A stretch of DNA of 64,000 nt from Vibrio spartinae (GTDB lineage: Bacteria; Pseudomonadota; Gammaproteobacteria; Enterobacterales; Vibrionaceae): positions 549,001 to 613,000 of the forward strand of contig NZ_AP024907.1 in NCBI RefSeq assembly GCF_024347135.1, read 5' to 3'. Under the pieces are notes generated by a model. That model was given only the letters and a program-made list of their open reading frames with translations. It had not been told where the DNA came from and searched no databases. Both the position numbers and the translations under genes were made by a program. Every line of letters begins with the position of its first letter. Within the stretch, counting starts at the first letter, position 1. Shown piece by piece: positions 50,559 through 60,613 of the stretch.

Positions 50559-50588
50559 TGGCCCGATAGTGATCGGGCCATTTATTTA
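50559..50588 (+). terminator. Terminator after dsbC
   Basis: TGGCCCGAT-AGTG-ATCGGGCCA, a perfect 9-bp stem followed by TTTATTTA. Confidence 0.85.
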
Positions 50589-50593
50589 TCATG

Positions 50594-50641
50594 CTATTTA
50601 TTTCTCGGGCTACTTATTACTCGGGTTATTTATTACTCTGG
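50594..50641. repeat. 16-bp imperfect tandem repeat between dsbC and recJ
   Basis: Three 16-base units, CTATTTATTTCTCGGG, CTACTTATTACTCGGG and TTATTTATTACTCTGG, follow directly after the terminator, in the 225-base dsbC-recJ spacer. Confidence 0.88.
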
Positions 50642-50752
50642 CCATTGGTATCGACCTGCCGGGATCACATATGGTCTGAACAGAGACTTGGTCAGCATGG
50701 TATGATCCGAGTATCCGAATCATCTTGCCGTGAACAATGACTGAAGGAAAAT

Positions 50753-52492
50753 ATGATTGAAGTAAAAAGAAGACCTGTCGCTGATATTTCCTTGCTACCG
50801 GATAGTATTCCTCCGATTCTGAGACGTTTGTATATTGGGCGCGGTGTTCAGCATATCAGCCAATTGGAGAAGAGTGCCAAATCTTTGCACAGTTACCAGT
50901 TGCTTGACGGAATTGAACGGGCGGTTGCCATTCTGTTTGATGCCATACAGCGCCAGCAGCGAATCATCGTTGTCGGTGATTTCGATGCCGATGGTGCGAC
51001 CAGCTCGGCATTATCTGTCTTGGCACTGCGGATGATGGGAAGTCAGCAGGTCGATTATCTGGTGCCGAATCGTTTTGATGACGGTTATGGTTTGAGTCCG
51101 GAAGTTGTCGATCAGGCATTGGCGATGAATGCTGAAGTGATCATGACCGTTGATAATGGGGTTTCTTCGATTGAAGGGGTCCGTTATGCCAAGCAGCAGG
51201 GGCTGACGGTGATCGTGACTGATCATCACCTGCCGGGTCATGTGTTACCTGAAGCGGATGCAATGGTCAATCCGAATTTACCCAGTTGCCAGTTCCCTTC
51301 GAAATCATTGGCTGGTGTCGGGGTTGCTTTCTATCTCATGATGGCGCTTTGTGTTGCCATGCGTGGTCACAATTGGTTCGGACAGAACGGTATACCGGAA
51401 CCGAAATTAATGGAATTGCTGGATTTGGTCGCGCTGGGAACGGTCGCCGATGTGGTGCCGCTTGATGAGAATAACCGTGTGTTAGTCTATCAGGGGCTGC
51501 AGCGTATTCGGGCTGGACATGTGCGCCCCGGAATTCAGGCGCTCATTGAAGTTGCTAAACGAGACTCTCGCCATCTGGTTGCTGCTGATTTCGGCTTCGC
51601 TTTAGGGCCGAGAATCAATGCCGCAGGCCGGTTGGATGATATGTCCTTCGGTGTTGAACTGTTGTTATGTAACAATATTCATGCCGCACGGAGAATGGCC
51701 AGTGAACTGGATGCGTTGAATCAGACTCGTAAAGAAATCGAGTCAGGAATGAAGCAAGAAGCGATGGCATTTTGTGAGCGATTGAAATTAGGGGAAGGAA
51801 GTGAACTCCCTTTCGGTATCGTATTGTTTCAACGAGACTGGCATCAAGGGGTCATCGGGATTCTGGCTTCTCGAATCAAGGATTCTTATCATCGGCCTGT
51901 GATTGCTTTTGCCGATGCCGGAGACGGTTTACTCAAAGGATCTTGTCGCTCAATTTCCGGCCTGCATATGCGTGATACGCTGGACTTAATTGATACGCAT
52001 CATCCCGGTTTGATTCTGAAATTTGGCGGACATGCGATGGCTGCGGGACTGTCAATCAGAGCCAGTGACTTTGAACATTTCTCTCATCAGTTTGATCGGG
52101 TGGTTCGCGATAACCTTGACGAAGCAGCACTCAAAGGTGTGCTTTTGTCTGACGGAGAACTGCTGCCAGAGGAGTTTTCTATGTATACCGCGGAAACGAT
52201 CAGAGCCGGAGGACCTTGGGGACAGGCATTCCCTGAGCCACTTTTTGATGGTGAATTTAAAGTGCTGGATCAGAAATTGGTCGCAGAGAAGCATCTGAAA
52301 CTCATGCTTGAGCCTATTTATCAGGGACATACCACGCATAAAATGATCGATGCCATTGCATTCAATGTCGATGTTCGCCGTTGGCCTGATCGATCCGTCA
52401 AAACCGTGCATCTTGTTTATAAGCTGGATATTAATGAGTTTCGTGGTAATCAGTCGTTACAGCTGATTGTCGATCATATTGAAGCACGTTAA
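50753..52492 (+). CDS. recJ: Single-stranded-DNA-specific exonuclease RecJ
   Basis: 5'-3' exonuclease in RecF-pathway recombination and mismatch repair. The 579 residues carry the DHH phosphoesterase motifs DFDADGATSS, TVDNGVSS, TDHHLPG and the later DHHA1 region (GRINAAGRLDD-like, FGGHAMAAGLSI). Length matches E. coli RecJ (577). In many relatives recJ is followed by prfB-lysS; here it is followed by pdhR after a hairpin. Confidence 0.97.
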   Translation: MIEVKRRPVADISLLPDSIPPILRRLYIGRGVQHISQLEKSAKSLHSYQLLDGIERAVAILFDAIQRQQRIIVVGDFDADGATSSALSVLALRMMGSQQVDYLVPNRFDDGYGLSPEVVDQALAMNAEVIMTVDNGVSSIEGVRYAKQQGLTVIVTDHHLPGHVLPEADAMVNPNLPSCQFPSKSLAGVGVAFYLMMALCVAMRGHNWFGQNGIPEPKLMELLDLVALGTVADVVPLDENNRVLVYQGLQRIRAGHVRPGIQALIEVAKRDSRHLVAADFGFALGPRINAAGRLDDMSFGVELLLCNNIHAARRMASELDALNQTRKEIESGMKQEAMAFCERLKLGEGSELPFGIVLFQRDWHQGVIGILASRIKDSYHRPVIAFADAGDGLLKGSCRSISGLHMRDTLDLIDTHHPGLILKFGGHAMAAGLSIRASDFEHFSHQFDRVVRDNLDEAALKGVLLSDGELLPEEFSMYTAETIRAGGPWGQAFPEPLFDGEFKVLDQKLVAEKHLKLMLEPIYQGHTTHKMIDAIAFNVDVRRWPDRSVKTVHLVYKLDINEFRGNQSLQLIVDHIEAR

Positions 52493-52515
52493 TGTGTCTG
52501 CCTGCCCCTTTTGTG

Positions 52516-52542
52516 AGATGATTTCGCCTGCGGAAATCATCT
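52516..52542 (+). terminator. Hairpin after recJ
   Basis: AGATGATTTC and GAAATCATCT pair perfectly over ten bases, loop of seven, followed by TCATCTCC. U-poor, so termination is likely but incomplete. Confidence 0.6.
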
Positions 52543-52757
52543 TCATCTCCTCCTGATTTCTACTGGGTCATCTGTGGTTGCTTGGCCAATTTTATTGCTC
52601 AGATCTGCTGAATTTATCACCTGATGACACTATGTTTATTAGCAATTATGAATGAATATTGTTGCTAGTATGTTTAATTGTGATGGGTTCCATGATTTGG
52701 GTCAAATTTTATCTGGACAGGCAAGTTTTGAATATGTTAATTTCTGCACCAGTTGGT

Positions 52758-52774
52758 AATTGGTATTACCAATT
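52758..52774. promoter_or_regulatory. PdhR operator
   Basis: AATTGGTATTACCAATT is a 17-bp near-perfect palindrome that fits the known PdhR box (ATTGGTNNNACCAAT). It lies 37 bases upstream of the pdhR ATG. An extra TTGGT half-site precedes it. It implies pyruvate-responsive autoregulation of pdhR-aceEF. Confidence 0.85.
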
Positions 52775-52810
52775 GACTAGGTGAAAATACAACATAGCAG
52801 AACAATAAGT

Positions 52811-53581
52811 ATGGCTTATAAAAGGATTCGTCAGCCGAAACTTGCAGATGTGATAGAGCAAGAGTTGGAAAGGCTGATTGTGGAAGGAATATTAGCGCCT
52901 GGGCAGCAACTTCCTCCAGAGAGAGAACTCGCCCGACAGTTTGATGTCTCCCGTCCATCCGTCCGAGAAGCCATTCAACGACTTGAAGCGAAACGTTTGT
53001 TGACTCGTCGCCATGGCGGAGGAACATTTGTGACTGCAAGTATCGGGACGAGTTTTTCGGATCCGTTACTCGATTTACTATCTAGCCATTCTGAAACTCA
53101 ATTAGATTTACTTGAAGCCCGCCATGCTTTGGAAGGAATATCTGCTTATTTTGCAGCACTGCGTGGTACCGAAGAAGATTTTGTGCGAATTCAGGCCTGT
53201 CTGGATAAAATCAGCGAAAAACAAGCAGAAAAAAATATCGCAGAAGAATCATCCAGTGTTGTCGAATTTTTAATCGCACTGACTGAAGCCGCACATAATG
53301 TGGTCTTGCTACATATCGTTCGTAGTCTGGCTTCGCTGCTTGAGCAAAATGTATTACAGAATTTTAAATTATTACACCGCCGCCCTGAAGTGGTGGAGAA
53401 AGTGAGTAAACATAGGGCAAGTATCGTAGATGCTATCGTTTCCGGAGAACCTGAAAAAGCTCGTGAAATGTCGCATTCTCATCTCGCCTATATTGAAGAA
53501 ACACTGCTGGATCTCACGCGTGAACAGACTCGACGAGAACGTTCGCTACGCAGGATTCAGCAAGGTAATAAGCCTGACTGA
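52811..53581 (+). CDS. pdhR: Pyruvate dehydrogenase complex repressor PdhR
   Basis: GntR/FadR-type repressor that releases DNA on binding pyruvate. The 256 residues start [17 protein letters not shown] as in E. coli PdhR. Winged helix-turn-helix [28 protein letters not shown] lies at about 40-70 and the C-terminal FCD helical domain follows. The ATG at 52811 is preferred over one 30 bases upstream. aceE starts 65 bases after the stop, and a matching operator precedes the gene. Confidence 0.96.
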   Translation: MAYKRIRQPKLADVIEQELERLIVEGILAPGQQLPPERELARQFDVSRPSVREAIQRLEAKRLLTRRHGGGTFVTASIGTSFSDPLLDLLSSHSETQLDLLEARHALEGISAYFAALRGTEEDFVRIQACLDKISEKQAEKNIAEESSSVVEFLIALTEAAHNVVLLHIVRSLASLLEQNVLQNFKLLHRRPEVVEKVSKHRASIVDAIVSGEPEKAREMSHSHLAYIEETLLDLTREQTRRERSLRRIQQGNKPD

Positions 53582-53646
53582 CAGCCTCGGTCGAATGGGC
53601 TTTATTACTGATTTGTTTTGATCAAACCAACAAAAGGAAAGATCGC

Positions 53647-56307
53647 ATGTCTGACATGAAGCATGACGTAGATGCACTGGAAACTCAGGAGTGGTTAGAA
53701 GCACTTGAGTCAGTTGTCCGTGAAGAAGGCGTTGAACGTGCTCAGTTTCTCTTAGAAGAAGTTCTGGAGAAAGCACGTATTGATGGCGTCGATATGCCAA
53801 CAGGCGTTACAACAAACTATATCAATACAATTCCTGCCGATCAGGAGCCTGCCTATCCGGGCGACACAACACTTGAGCGCCGTATCCGGTCGATTATTCG
53901 CTGGAACGCCATCATGATTGTTCTTCGTGCTTCGAAGAAAGACTTGGAGTTGGGAGGCCATATGGCTTCATTCCAATCTTCAGCGGCATTTTATGAAACA
54001 TGCTTTAACCACTTTTTCCGTGCACCAAACGAGAAAGATGGTGGCGATCTGGTTTACTACCAAGGTCATATCTCTCCGGGGATTTACTCTCGTGCTTTTG
54101 TTGAAGGCCGTCTGACTGAAGAGCAACTCGATAACTTCCGTCAAGAAGCTGATGGCAAAGGGATTCCATCTTATCCACACCCTAAATTGATGCCTGAATT
54201 CTGGCAGTTCCCAACGGTATCAATGGGGCTTGGACCTATCTCTGCAATTTATCAGGCGCGTTTCCTGAAATATCTTGACGGTCGTAGCTTAAAAGATACC
54301 TCTGAACAGCGTGTTTATGCCTTTCTTGGTGATGGTGAAATGGACGAGCCAGAATCTCGTGGCGCGATCTCTTTTGCCGCACGTGAAAAGCTGGATAACC
54401 TCTGTTTCCTGATTAACTGTAACCTGCAACGTCTGGATGGACCGGTGATGGGTAACGGTAAAATCATTCAGGAACTGGAAGGTCTCTTCCGTGGTGCTGG
54501 CTGGAACGTCGTGAAAGTGCTTTGGGGCAACAACTGGGATGCTCTGTTGGCAAAAGACACTTCTGGCAAACTGTTGCAGTTGATGAATGAAACGATTGAC
54601 GGTGACTATCAGACATTCAAGTCAAAAGATGGTGCTTATGTTCGTGAGCATTTCTTCGGTAAATACCCTGAAACAGCAGCACTGGTTGCTGATATGACCG
54701 ATGATGAGATCTTTGCCCTGAAACGTGGTGGTCACGATACATCGAAGTTGTTTGCTGCATTTAAAAATGCTCAGGACACCACAGGTCGTCCAACCGTCAT
54801 TCTTGCTAAGACCGTGAAAGGTTATGGCATGGGTGATGCTGCTGAAGGGAAAAACATTGCGCACCAAGTGAAGAAAATGGATATGACCCATGTTCTGAAA
54901 ATGCGTGATCGTTTAGGCCTGCAGGATTTGATTTCAGATGAAGCGGTGAAATCTCTGCCTTATCTGCAACTGGAAGAAGGTTCAAAAGAGTATGAATACC
55001 TACATGCTCGCCGTAAAGCGTTGCATGGTTATACACCACAACGCCTGCCAAAATTTACGCAAGAATTGGTGACGCCGGCGCTGGATGAATTCAAACCGCT
55101 GCTGGAAGAACAAAAACGTGATATTTCTTCGACCATGGCGTTTGTTCGTACGTTGAATATTCTGCTGAAAGATAAAAGTATCGGTAAACATATTGTTCCG
55201 ATTATTGCCGATGAAGCGCGTACGTTCGGGATGGAAGGTCTGTTCCGTCAAATTGGTATCTATAACCCACAAGGCCAGACATATACACCGGAAGACCGGA
55301 GTGTGGTTTCTTATTATAAAGAAGATACTTCAGGTCAGGTATTACAAGAAGGGATCAACGAGCTGGGTGCGATGTCATCTTGGGTTGCGGCTGCAACATC
55401 ATACAGCACTAACGACCTACCGATGATTCCGTTCTATATCTATTACTCCATGTTCGGTTTCCAACGTGTTGGTGATATGGCATGGATGGCCGGCGACCAA
55501 CAAGCACGTGGTTTCTTGTTAGGTGGGACAGCCGGACGGACAACGTTAAACGGTGAAGGTCTGCAACACGAAGATGGTCACAGCCATATTCAGGCTAGCA
55601 CGATTCCAAACTGTGTTTCTTATGACCCGACATTTGCTTATGAAGTGGCGGTCATCATTCAAGACGGTATCCGTCGCATGTACGGTGAACAAGAAAACGT
55701 TTACTACTATCTGACGCTGATGAATGAAAACTATGCGATGCCTGCAATGCCAGAAGGTGCAGAAGAAGGCATTCGTAAAGGGATCTATAAGCTGGAAACT
55801 CATGCCGGTGATAAAGGCAAAGTTCAGTTGATGGGGTCTGGCACGATCATGAATGAAGTCCGTAAAGCGGCTGTGATTCTGAGCGAAGAATACAGCATTG
55901 CTTCTGATGTCTTCTCCGTCACTTCATTTAATGAGCTGACGCGTGATGGTCAGGTATGTGAGCGTGACAACATGCTGCACCCTGAAGCCGAAGAAAAAGT
56001 ACCTTATATCCGTACTGTTATGGGGGCTGAGCCAGCAATCGCAGCAACGGACTACATGAAAAACTATGCCGAACAGGTTCGCGCTTATGTGCCTGCTGAA
56101 TCTTATAAAGTGCTGGGGACTGATGGTTTCGGTCGCTCTGACAGCCGCGAAAACTTGCGTCGTCACTTCGAAGTGAATGCCGGTTATGTCGTCGTTGCAG
56201 CATTGAATGAACTGGCAAAACGAGGCGATATCGAGAAATCTGTTGTGACAGCAGCGATTAAGAAGTTCGATATTGATACAGAAAAAACCAATCCGCTATA
56301 CGCTTAA
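53647..56307 (+). CDS. aceE: Pyruvate dehydrogenase E1 component
   Basis: Thiamine-diphosphate-dependent homodimeric E1 that decarboxylates pyruvate and acetylates the lipoyl group of AceF. The 886 residues include the cofactor motif GDGEMDEPESRGAISFAAREKLDNLCFLINCN, the HEDGHSHIQA region and EQENVYYYLTLMNENYAMP near the C-terminal half. Length is identical in class to E. coli (887). Strong AAAGGAAAG ribosome site. It is followed 16 bases later by aceF. Confidence 0.98.
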   Translation: MSDMKHDVDALETQEWLEALESVVREEGVERAQFLLEEVLEKARIDGVDMPTGVTTNYINTIPADQEPAYPGDTTLERRIRSIIRWNAIMIVLRASKKDLELGGHMASFQSSAAFYETCFNHFFRAPNEKDGGDLVYYQGHISPGIYSRAFVEGRLTEEQLDNFRQEADGKGIPSYPHPKLMPEFWQFPTVSMGLGPISAIYQARFLKYLDGRSLKDTSEQRVYAFLGDGEMDEPESRGAISFAAREKLDNLCFLINCNLQRLDGPVMGNGKIIQELEGLFRGAGWNVVKVLWGNNWDALLAKDTSGKLLQLMNETIDGDYQTFKSKDGAYVREHFFGKYPETAALVADMTDDEIFALKRGGHDTSKLFAAFKNAQDTTGRPTVILAKTVKGYGMGDAAEGKNIAHQVKKMDMTHVLKMRDRLGLQDLISDEAVKSLPYLQLEEGSKEYEYLHARRKALHGYTPQRLPKFTQELVTPALDEFKPLLEEQKRDISSTMAFVRTLNILLKDKSIGKHIVPIIADEARTFGMEGLFRQIGIYNPQGQTYTPEDRSVVSYYKEDTSGQVLQEGINELGAMSSWVAAATSYSTNDLPMIPFYIYYSMFGFQRVGDMAWMAGDQQARGFLLGGTAGRTTLNGEGLQHEDGHSHIQASTIPNCVSYDPTFAYEVAVIIQDGIRRMYGEQENVYYYLTLMNENYAMPAMPEGAEEGIRKGIYKLETHAGDKGKVQLMGSGTIMNEVRKAAVILSEEYSIASDVFSVTSFNELTRDGQVCERDNMLHPEAEEKVPYIRTVMGAEPAIAATDYMKNYAEQVRAYVPAESYKVLGTDGFGRSDSRENLRRHFEVNAGYVVVAALNELAKRGDIEKSVVTAAIKKFDIDTEKTNPLYA

Positions 56308-56323
56308 TTGAGGTAGAAAAACA

Positions 56324-58195
56324 ATGACAATCGAAGTTAATGTACCAGATATCGGTACGGATGAGGTTGAAGTCACTGAGATTCTTGTAAGCGTTGGTGA
56401 CAAAGTTGAAGAAGAGCAATCCCTGCTGACCGTTGAAGGTGATAAGGCCTCAATGGAAGTACCGGCGCCATTTGCCGGTACCATCAAAGAGATCAAGGTT
56501 AAAGAAGGCGACAAAGTGTCAACCAAATCGCTGATCATGATTTTTGAAGATGAAGGTGCTGAGCCAGCCGCAGAAGCGAAGACTGAAGAAGCAGCGCCAG
56601 CTGCATCAACAGCAAGCACGGCAACGAAAGAAGTTGTTGTTCCGGATATCGGTGATGATGAAGTTGAAGTGACTGAAATCATGGTTGCTATCGGTGATCA
56701 GGTTGAAGAAGAGCAATCTTTGCTGACCGTTGAAGGTGATAAAGCGTCAATGGAAGTACCGGCACCATTCGCTGGGACAGTGAAAGAGATCAAGATTAAA
56801 GAAGGCGACAAAGTGTCAACCAAATCTCTGATCATGCTCTTCGACGTTGCGAGTTCAGGTGCTGCACCGGCTGCGGCCTCTGATGAGCAAGCACCTGCTG
56901 CCGCTTCAACTGCATCAGCGCATAAAGATGTGCATGTTCCTGATATCGGTGGTGATGAAGTTGAAGTCACTGAAATCATGGTTGCCGTGGGTGACTCGGT
57001 TACTGAAGAGCAGTCGCTGATCACGGTTGAAGGTGATAAAGCTTCAATGGAAGTGCCTGCGCCATTTGCTGGTACGGTCAAAGAAATCAAGATCAAAGAA
57101 GGCGACAAAGTGTCAACAGCGTCTTTGATCATGGTCTTTGAAGTTGCCGGTGCTGCACCTGCTGCGGCCCCTGCAAAATCAGAGTCTGCGCCTGCGCCAA
57201 AAGCGGATGCCGGAAAACCAGCTCCTGCTAGTGCTGCACCGGCAACGGGTGATTTCCAGGAAAATAACGAATATGCCCATGCTTCTCCGGTTGTTCGTCG
57301 TCTGGCACGTGAATTTGGTGTCAACTTGGCAAAAGTCAAAGGAACGGGTCGTAAGAGTCGTATCCTGAAAGAAGATGTGCAGAACTTTGTCAAAGAAGCA
57401 TTGAAACGTCTTGAATCGGGTGCTGCTTCTGGTCAAGGTGACGGTAGTGCACTTGGACTGTTGCCATGGCCGAAAGTGGACTTCAGCAAGTTTGGTGAAA
57501 CTGAAGTTAAGCCGTTATCTCGGATTAAGAAAATTTCTGGTGCAAACCTTGCCCGTAACTGGGTGATGATCCCGCACGTAACACAGTGGGATAATGCTGA
57601 TATCACTGAGCTTGAAGCATTCCGTAAAGAACAGAATGCGATTGAAGCGAAGAAAGATACCGGTATGAAGATTACGCCACTGGTTTTCATTATGAAAGCC
57701 GCGGCCAAAGCACTCGAAGCTTTCCCATCATTCAACGCTTCTCTGTCTGAAGACGGTGAAAGCCTGATTATGAAGAAATACGTGAATATCGGCATTGCAG
57801 TTGATACGCCAAATGGCTTAGTCGTACCTGTATTCAAAGATGTGAATAAGAAAGGTATTTACGAGCTTTCAGAAGAGTTGATGGCCGTTTCTAAGAAAGC
57901 CCGTTCAGGTAAATTGACGGCATCAGATATGCAAGGCGGTTGTTTTACAATTTCTAGCCTTGGTGGTATCGGTGGCACAGCATTTACACCAATCGTGAAT
58001 GCACCTGAAGTCGCAATTCTGGGTGTGTCTAAGTCAGAAATGAAACCGGTCTGGAATGGCAAGGACTTTGTTCCTCGTCTGCAACTTCCGTTGTCTCTCT
58101 CCTACGATCACCGTGTGATCGATGGGGCTGAAGGGGCTCGTTTCATTAGCTATCTGAACGGTTGCATGAGCGACATTCGTCGTCTGGTACTGTAA
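56324..58195 (+). CDS. aceF: Dihydrolipoamide acetyltransferase (E2 of pyruvate dehydrogenase)
   Basis: Core subunit of the pyruvate dehydrogenase complex. The 623 residues contain three N-terminal lipoyl domains, each with the lipoylated lysine in [15 protein letters not shown], separated by Ala/Pro-rich linkers. An E1/E3-binding domain ([22 protein letters not shown]) and the acetyltransferase domain with [15 protein letters not shown] follow. The three-lipoyl arrangement matches E. coli AceF. The repeats are nearly identical at DNA level (see 56350-57150). Confidence 0.98.
   Translation: MTIEVNVPDIGTDEVEVTEILVSVGDKVEEEQSLLTVEGDKASMEVPAPFAGTIKEIKVKEGDKVSTKSLIMIFEDEGAEPAAEAKTEEAAPAASTASTATKEVVVPDIGDDEVEVTEIMVAIGDQVEEEQSLLTVEGDKASMEVPAPFAGTVKEIKIKEGDKVSTKSLIMLFDVASSGAAPAAASDEQAPAAASTASAHKDVHVPDIGGDEVEVTEIMVAVGDSVTEEQSLITVEGDKASMEVPAPFAGTVKEIKIKEGDKVSTASLIMVFEVAGAAPAAAPAKSESAPAPKADAGKPAPASAAPATGDFQENNEYAHASPVVRRLAREFGVNLAKVKGTGRKSRILKEDVQNFVKEALKRLESGAASGQGDGSALGLLPWPKVDFSKFGETEVKPLSRIKKISGANLARNWVMIPHVTQWDNADITELEAFRKEQNAIEAKKDTGMKITPLVFIMKAAAKALEAFPSFNASLSEDGESLIMKKYVNIGIAVDTPNGLVVPVFKDVNKKGIYELSEELMAVSKKARSGKLTASDMQGGCFTISSLGGIGGTAFTPIVNAPEVAILGVSKSEMKPVWNGKDFVPRLQLPLSLSYDHRVIDGAEGARFISYLNGCMSDIRRLVL
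56350..57150 (+). repeat. Three near-identical lipoyl-domain repeats in aceF
   Basis: Three segments of about 230-300 bases share long identical stretches around GTTGAAGGTGATAA and the GAAGGCGACAAAGTG core. They are the coding repeats of the lipoyl domains and a plausible site of recombination or homogenisation. Confidence 0.85.
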
Positions 58196-58209
58196 TCTCA
58201 TGAAATGAA

Positions 58210-58231
58210 AAGGCGGCTGAATAGCCGCCTT
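58210..58231 (+). terminator. Hairpin between aceF and lpd
   Basis: AAGGCGGCT-GAAT-AGCCGCCTT, a perfect 9-bp stem followed by AATCAATAG. The 244-base spacer and this partial terminator suggest lpd has its own promoter, consistent with its shared use by other 2-oxoacid dehydrogenases. Confidence 0.7.
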
Positions 58232-58439
58232 AATCAATAGAATCAAAGGGCAATTTAAACCGGAATGTTATTCTCGGGTTTTAATTGTTGACTGGCTCAC
58301 AGGCTTTGGGGTTTATCTTTTCATATCATTAACATCTCTGTAAACTGGGTTGGTTTTAGGATTCACTCCTCACATGTTTTAGACGTATGTTTTTGAAGCC
58401 CCGTTAGCCTGTAAGGGATAATGACTACAAGAGGTCAAA

Positions 58440-59864
58440 ATGAGCAAAGAAATCAAAACCCAGGTGGTTGTGCTAGGTGCAGGTCCTGCTGGTTACTCCG
58501 CTGCTTTCCGTTGTGCCGACTTAGGTCTGGATACTGTAATTATTGAGCGTTACAACACCCTCGGTGGTGTATGTTTGAATGTCGGTTGTATTCCATCTAA
58601 AGCTCTGTTGCATGTTGCGAAAGTAATTGAAGAAGCGAAAGCATTATCAGAACACGGCATCGTGTTTGGCGAACCGTCAACAGACATCGACAAAATTCGT
58701 CTGTGGAAAGAAAAAGTAATCAATCAGTTGACTGGCGGTCTGAGCGGTATGGCGAAGATGCGTAAAGTGAACGTCGTCAATGGCTTTGGTAAGTTTACGG
58801 GTCCGAATAGCATCGAAGTTGAAGGTGAAGATGGCAAAACCGTCATTAACTTCGACAACGCGATTATTGCTGCGGGTTCTCGTCCGATTGAATTACCATT
58901 TATTCCGCATGAAGACCCACGCATTTGGGATTCAACTGACGCGCTGGAATTAAAAGAAGTGCCGAAGAAAATGCTGATCATGGGCGGCGGGATTATCGGT
59001 CTTGAAATGGGAACGGTTTATCATGCGCTCGGTTCACAGATTGATGTGGTTGAAATGTTTGATCAGGTGATTCCCGCGGCAGATAAAGATGTCGTGAAAG
59101 TGTTCACCAAACGCATCAAAGACAAGTTCAGCCTGATGCTGGAAACCAAAGTGACAGCGGTTGAAGCGAAAGAAGATGGTATCTACGTTTCAATGGAAGG
59201 CAAAAATGCCCCGGCAGAAGCTGAACGTTATGATGCGGTACTGGTTGCCATCGGTCGGACACCAAACGGTAAAATGCTCGATGGTGAGAAAGCCGGTGTG
59301 GAAGTTGATGAGCGCGGCTTTATCAATGTTGATAAACAAATGCGTACCAATATTCCTCATATCTTTGCGATCGGTGACATTGTTGGTCAGCCAATGCTGG
59401 CACACAAAGGTGTTCATGAAGGGCACGTTGCTGCTGAGGTCATTGCTGGTAAGAAACATTACTTTGATCCGAAAGTTATTCCATCAATCGCATATACTGA
59501 GCCTGAAGTTGCATGGGTTGGTAAGACTGAGAAAGAAGCGAAAGCAGAAGGGATCAGTTACGAAGTGGCAACTTTCCCTTGGGCTGCATCTGGCCGCGCC
59601 ATCGCGTCTGATTGCTCTGACGGTATGACGAAGATGATCTTCGATAAAGACACGCACCGTGTCATTGGTGGTGCGATTGTTGGTACCAACGGTGGTGAGT
59701 TGCTGGGTGAAATTGGTCTGGCGATTGAAATGGGTTGTGATGCTGAAGATTTGGCTCTCACCATTCATGCGCACCCAACGCTTCATGAGTCTGTTGGTTT
59801 GGCTGCTGAAGTTTTTGAAGGCACCATTACGGATCTGCCAAACGCGAAAGCGAAAAAGAAATAA
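58440..59864 (+). CDS. lpd: Dihydrolipoamide dehydrogenase (E3)
   Basis: FAD flavoprotein that reoxidises dihydrolipoamide in pyruvate, 2-oxoglutarate and glycine-cleavage complexes. The 474 residues contain the FAD GAGPAGYSAAF loop, the redox disulfide GGVCLNVGCIPSK, the NAD motif MGGGIIGLEMG and the catalytic His-Glu pair in HAHPTLHES. It follows aceF and converges with a luxR-type gene; a bidirectional terminator lies between. Confidence 0.98.
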   Translation: MSKEIKTQVVVLGAGPAGYSAAFRCADLGLDTVIIERYNTLGGVCLNVGCIPSKALLHVAKVIEEAKALSEHGIVFGEPSTDIDKIRLWKEKVINQLTGGLSGMAKMRKVNVVNGFGKFTGPNSIEVEGEDGKTVINFDNAIIAAGSRPIELPFIPHEDPRIWDSTDALELKEVPKKMLIMGGGIIGLEMGTVYHALGSQIDVVEMFDQVIPAADKDVVKVFTKRIKDKFSLMLETKVTAVEAKEDGIYVSMEGKNAPAEAERYDAVLVAIGRTPNGKMLDGEKAGVEVDERGFINVDKQMRTNIPHIFAIGDIVGQPMLAHKGVHEGHVAAEVIAGKKHYFDPKVIPSIAYTEPEVAWVGKTEKEAKAEGISYEVATFPWAASGRAIASDCSDGMTKMIFDKDTHRVIGGAIVGTNGGELLGEIGLAIEMGCDAEDLALTIHAHPTLHESVGLAAEVFEGTITDLPNAKAKKK

Positions 59865-59883
59865 TGGGTTGATCCCCTTCAAT

Positions 59884-59914
59884 AAAAAACCGCTGTCATG
59901 ACAGCGGTTTTTTT
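59884..59914. terminator. Bidirectional terminator between lpd and luxR
   Basis: AAAAAACCGCTGT-CATG-ACAGCGGTTTTTTT, palindromic with A and T runs on both sides, between convergent genes. Confidence 0.92.
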
Positions 59915-59988
59915 ATCTCTGAAATCTCTTACTGGAATGAACACGTTTTCCAGTCGAACACAAAGAGAATCTATTTCTGGATAATCAG

Positions 59989-60609
59989 TTAAGCCCGACG
60001 GTTGTTATAAATGCATAACATGTCCAAGTAGCTGTTTACGAGAGCATCGATCTCTTTTTGATCTTGTAAACGGTTCACTTGCACAAACAGGGAATAGAAA
60101 ATTCCGAGGAACAGCGTGACTAAATGTTCAGGATCATAATGATCGCTGACATCGCCGCGTTCGATTGCGTTGACAAACATATTTTTTACCAACAGGCGGT
60201 TGGTATGGTTAGTCGATACGAACAACGGCCAGACTTCGTCGCGAGTCGATGCACTCCATTCAAACCACACTTTCAGCCAATGACAATCTTCAAAGACCAG
60301 CTTTGTCATTTTATGGGTGAGATGATAGAGATTATCTTTGATATAACTATCGACATCGATATTGTCTGCGAGGAAGTTTGAGAATTGGTGAACGACATGA
60401 GTAAGAACATCATCAACTAAATCCTCACGAGTTGGGAAATAGTTAAATACTGTTGCGACAGAAACCTGAGCAATTTCAGCGATATCTGCATGTCCACCAC
60501 GTCCGATACCTCGTTTAGCGAAGACTTCAAGCGCAATTTCCATCAACTGAAGTTTACGTTTCTGAGGTGATAATCGTGTACGAGGGCGTTTTTCTATTGA
60601 AGCGTCCAT
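59989..60609 (-). CDS. luxR: TetR-family quorum-sensing master regulator (LuxR/HapR/SmcR)
   Basis: A 206-residue TetR-type regulator that in Vibrio executes the high-cell-density programme (bioluminescence, protease, biofilm). The N-terminal HTH (LMEIALEVFAKRGIGRGGHADIAEIAQVSVATVFNYFPTREDLVDDVL) and the middle block HWLKVWFEWSASTRDEVWPLF match V. harveyi LuxR nearly word for word. The ATG at 60609 has AAGGA at spacing 8 and the product starts MDASIEKRPRTRLSP; an upstream in-frame TTG is rejected. The leader has a candidate Qrr target. Confidence 0.95.
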   Translation of the reverse strand: MDASIEKRPRTRLSPQKRKLQLMEIALEVFAKRGIGRGGHADIAEIAQVSVATVFNYFPTREDLVDDVLTHVVHQFSNFLADNIDVDSYIKDNLYHLTHKMTKLVFEDCHWLKVWFEWSASTRDEVWPLFVSTNHTNRLLVKNMFVNAIERGDVSDHYDPEHLVTLFLGIFYSLFVQVNRLQDQKEIDALVNSYLDMLCIYNNRRA

Positions 60610-60613
60610 AATT

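Larger units (their letters stand above)
52493..52810. other. recJ-pdhR spacer, 318 bases
   Basis: No gene is seen. It holds a recJ hairpin (52516-52542), an AT-rich stretch with promoter-like character near 52600-52740, and the PdhR operator (52758-52774), and so carries the pdhR-aceEF promoter. Confidence 0.7.

Noticed and set aside
53980..55272. Minus-strand frames within aceE
   Set aside because: Antisense to a core metabolic gene, with no recognizable domain and no ribosome site.
56296..57393. Long Ser/Thr-rich minus-strand frames opposite aceF
   Set aside because: The low-complexity composition is the antisense image of the Ala/Pro/Glu-rich lipoyl linkers; not a gene.
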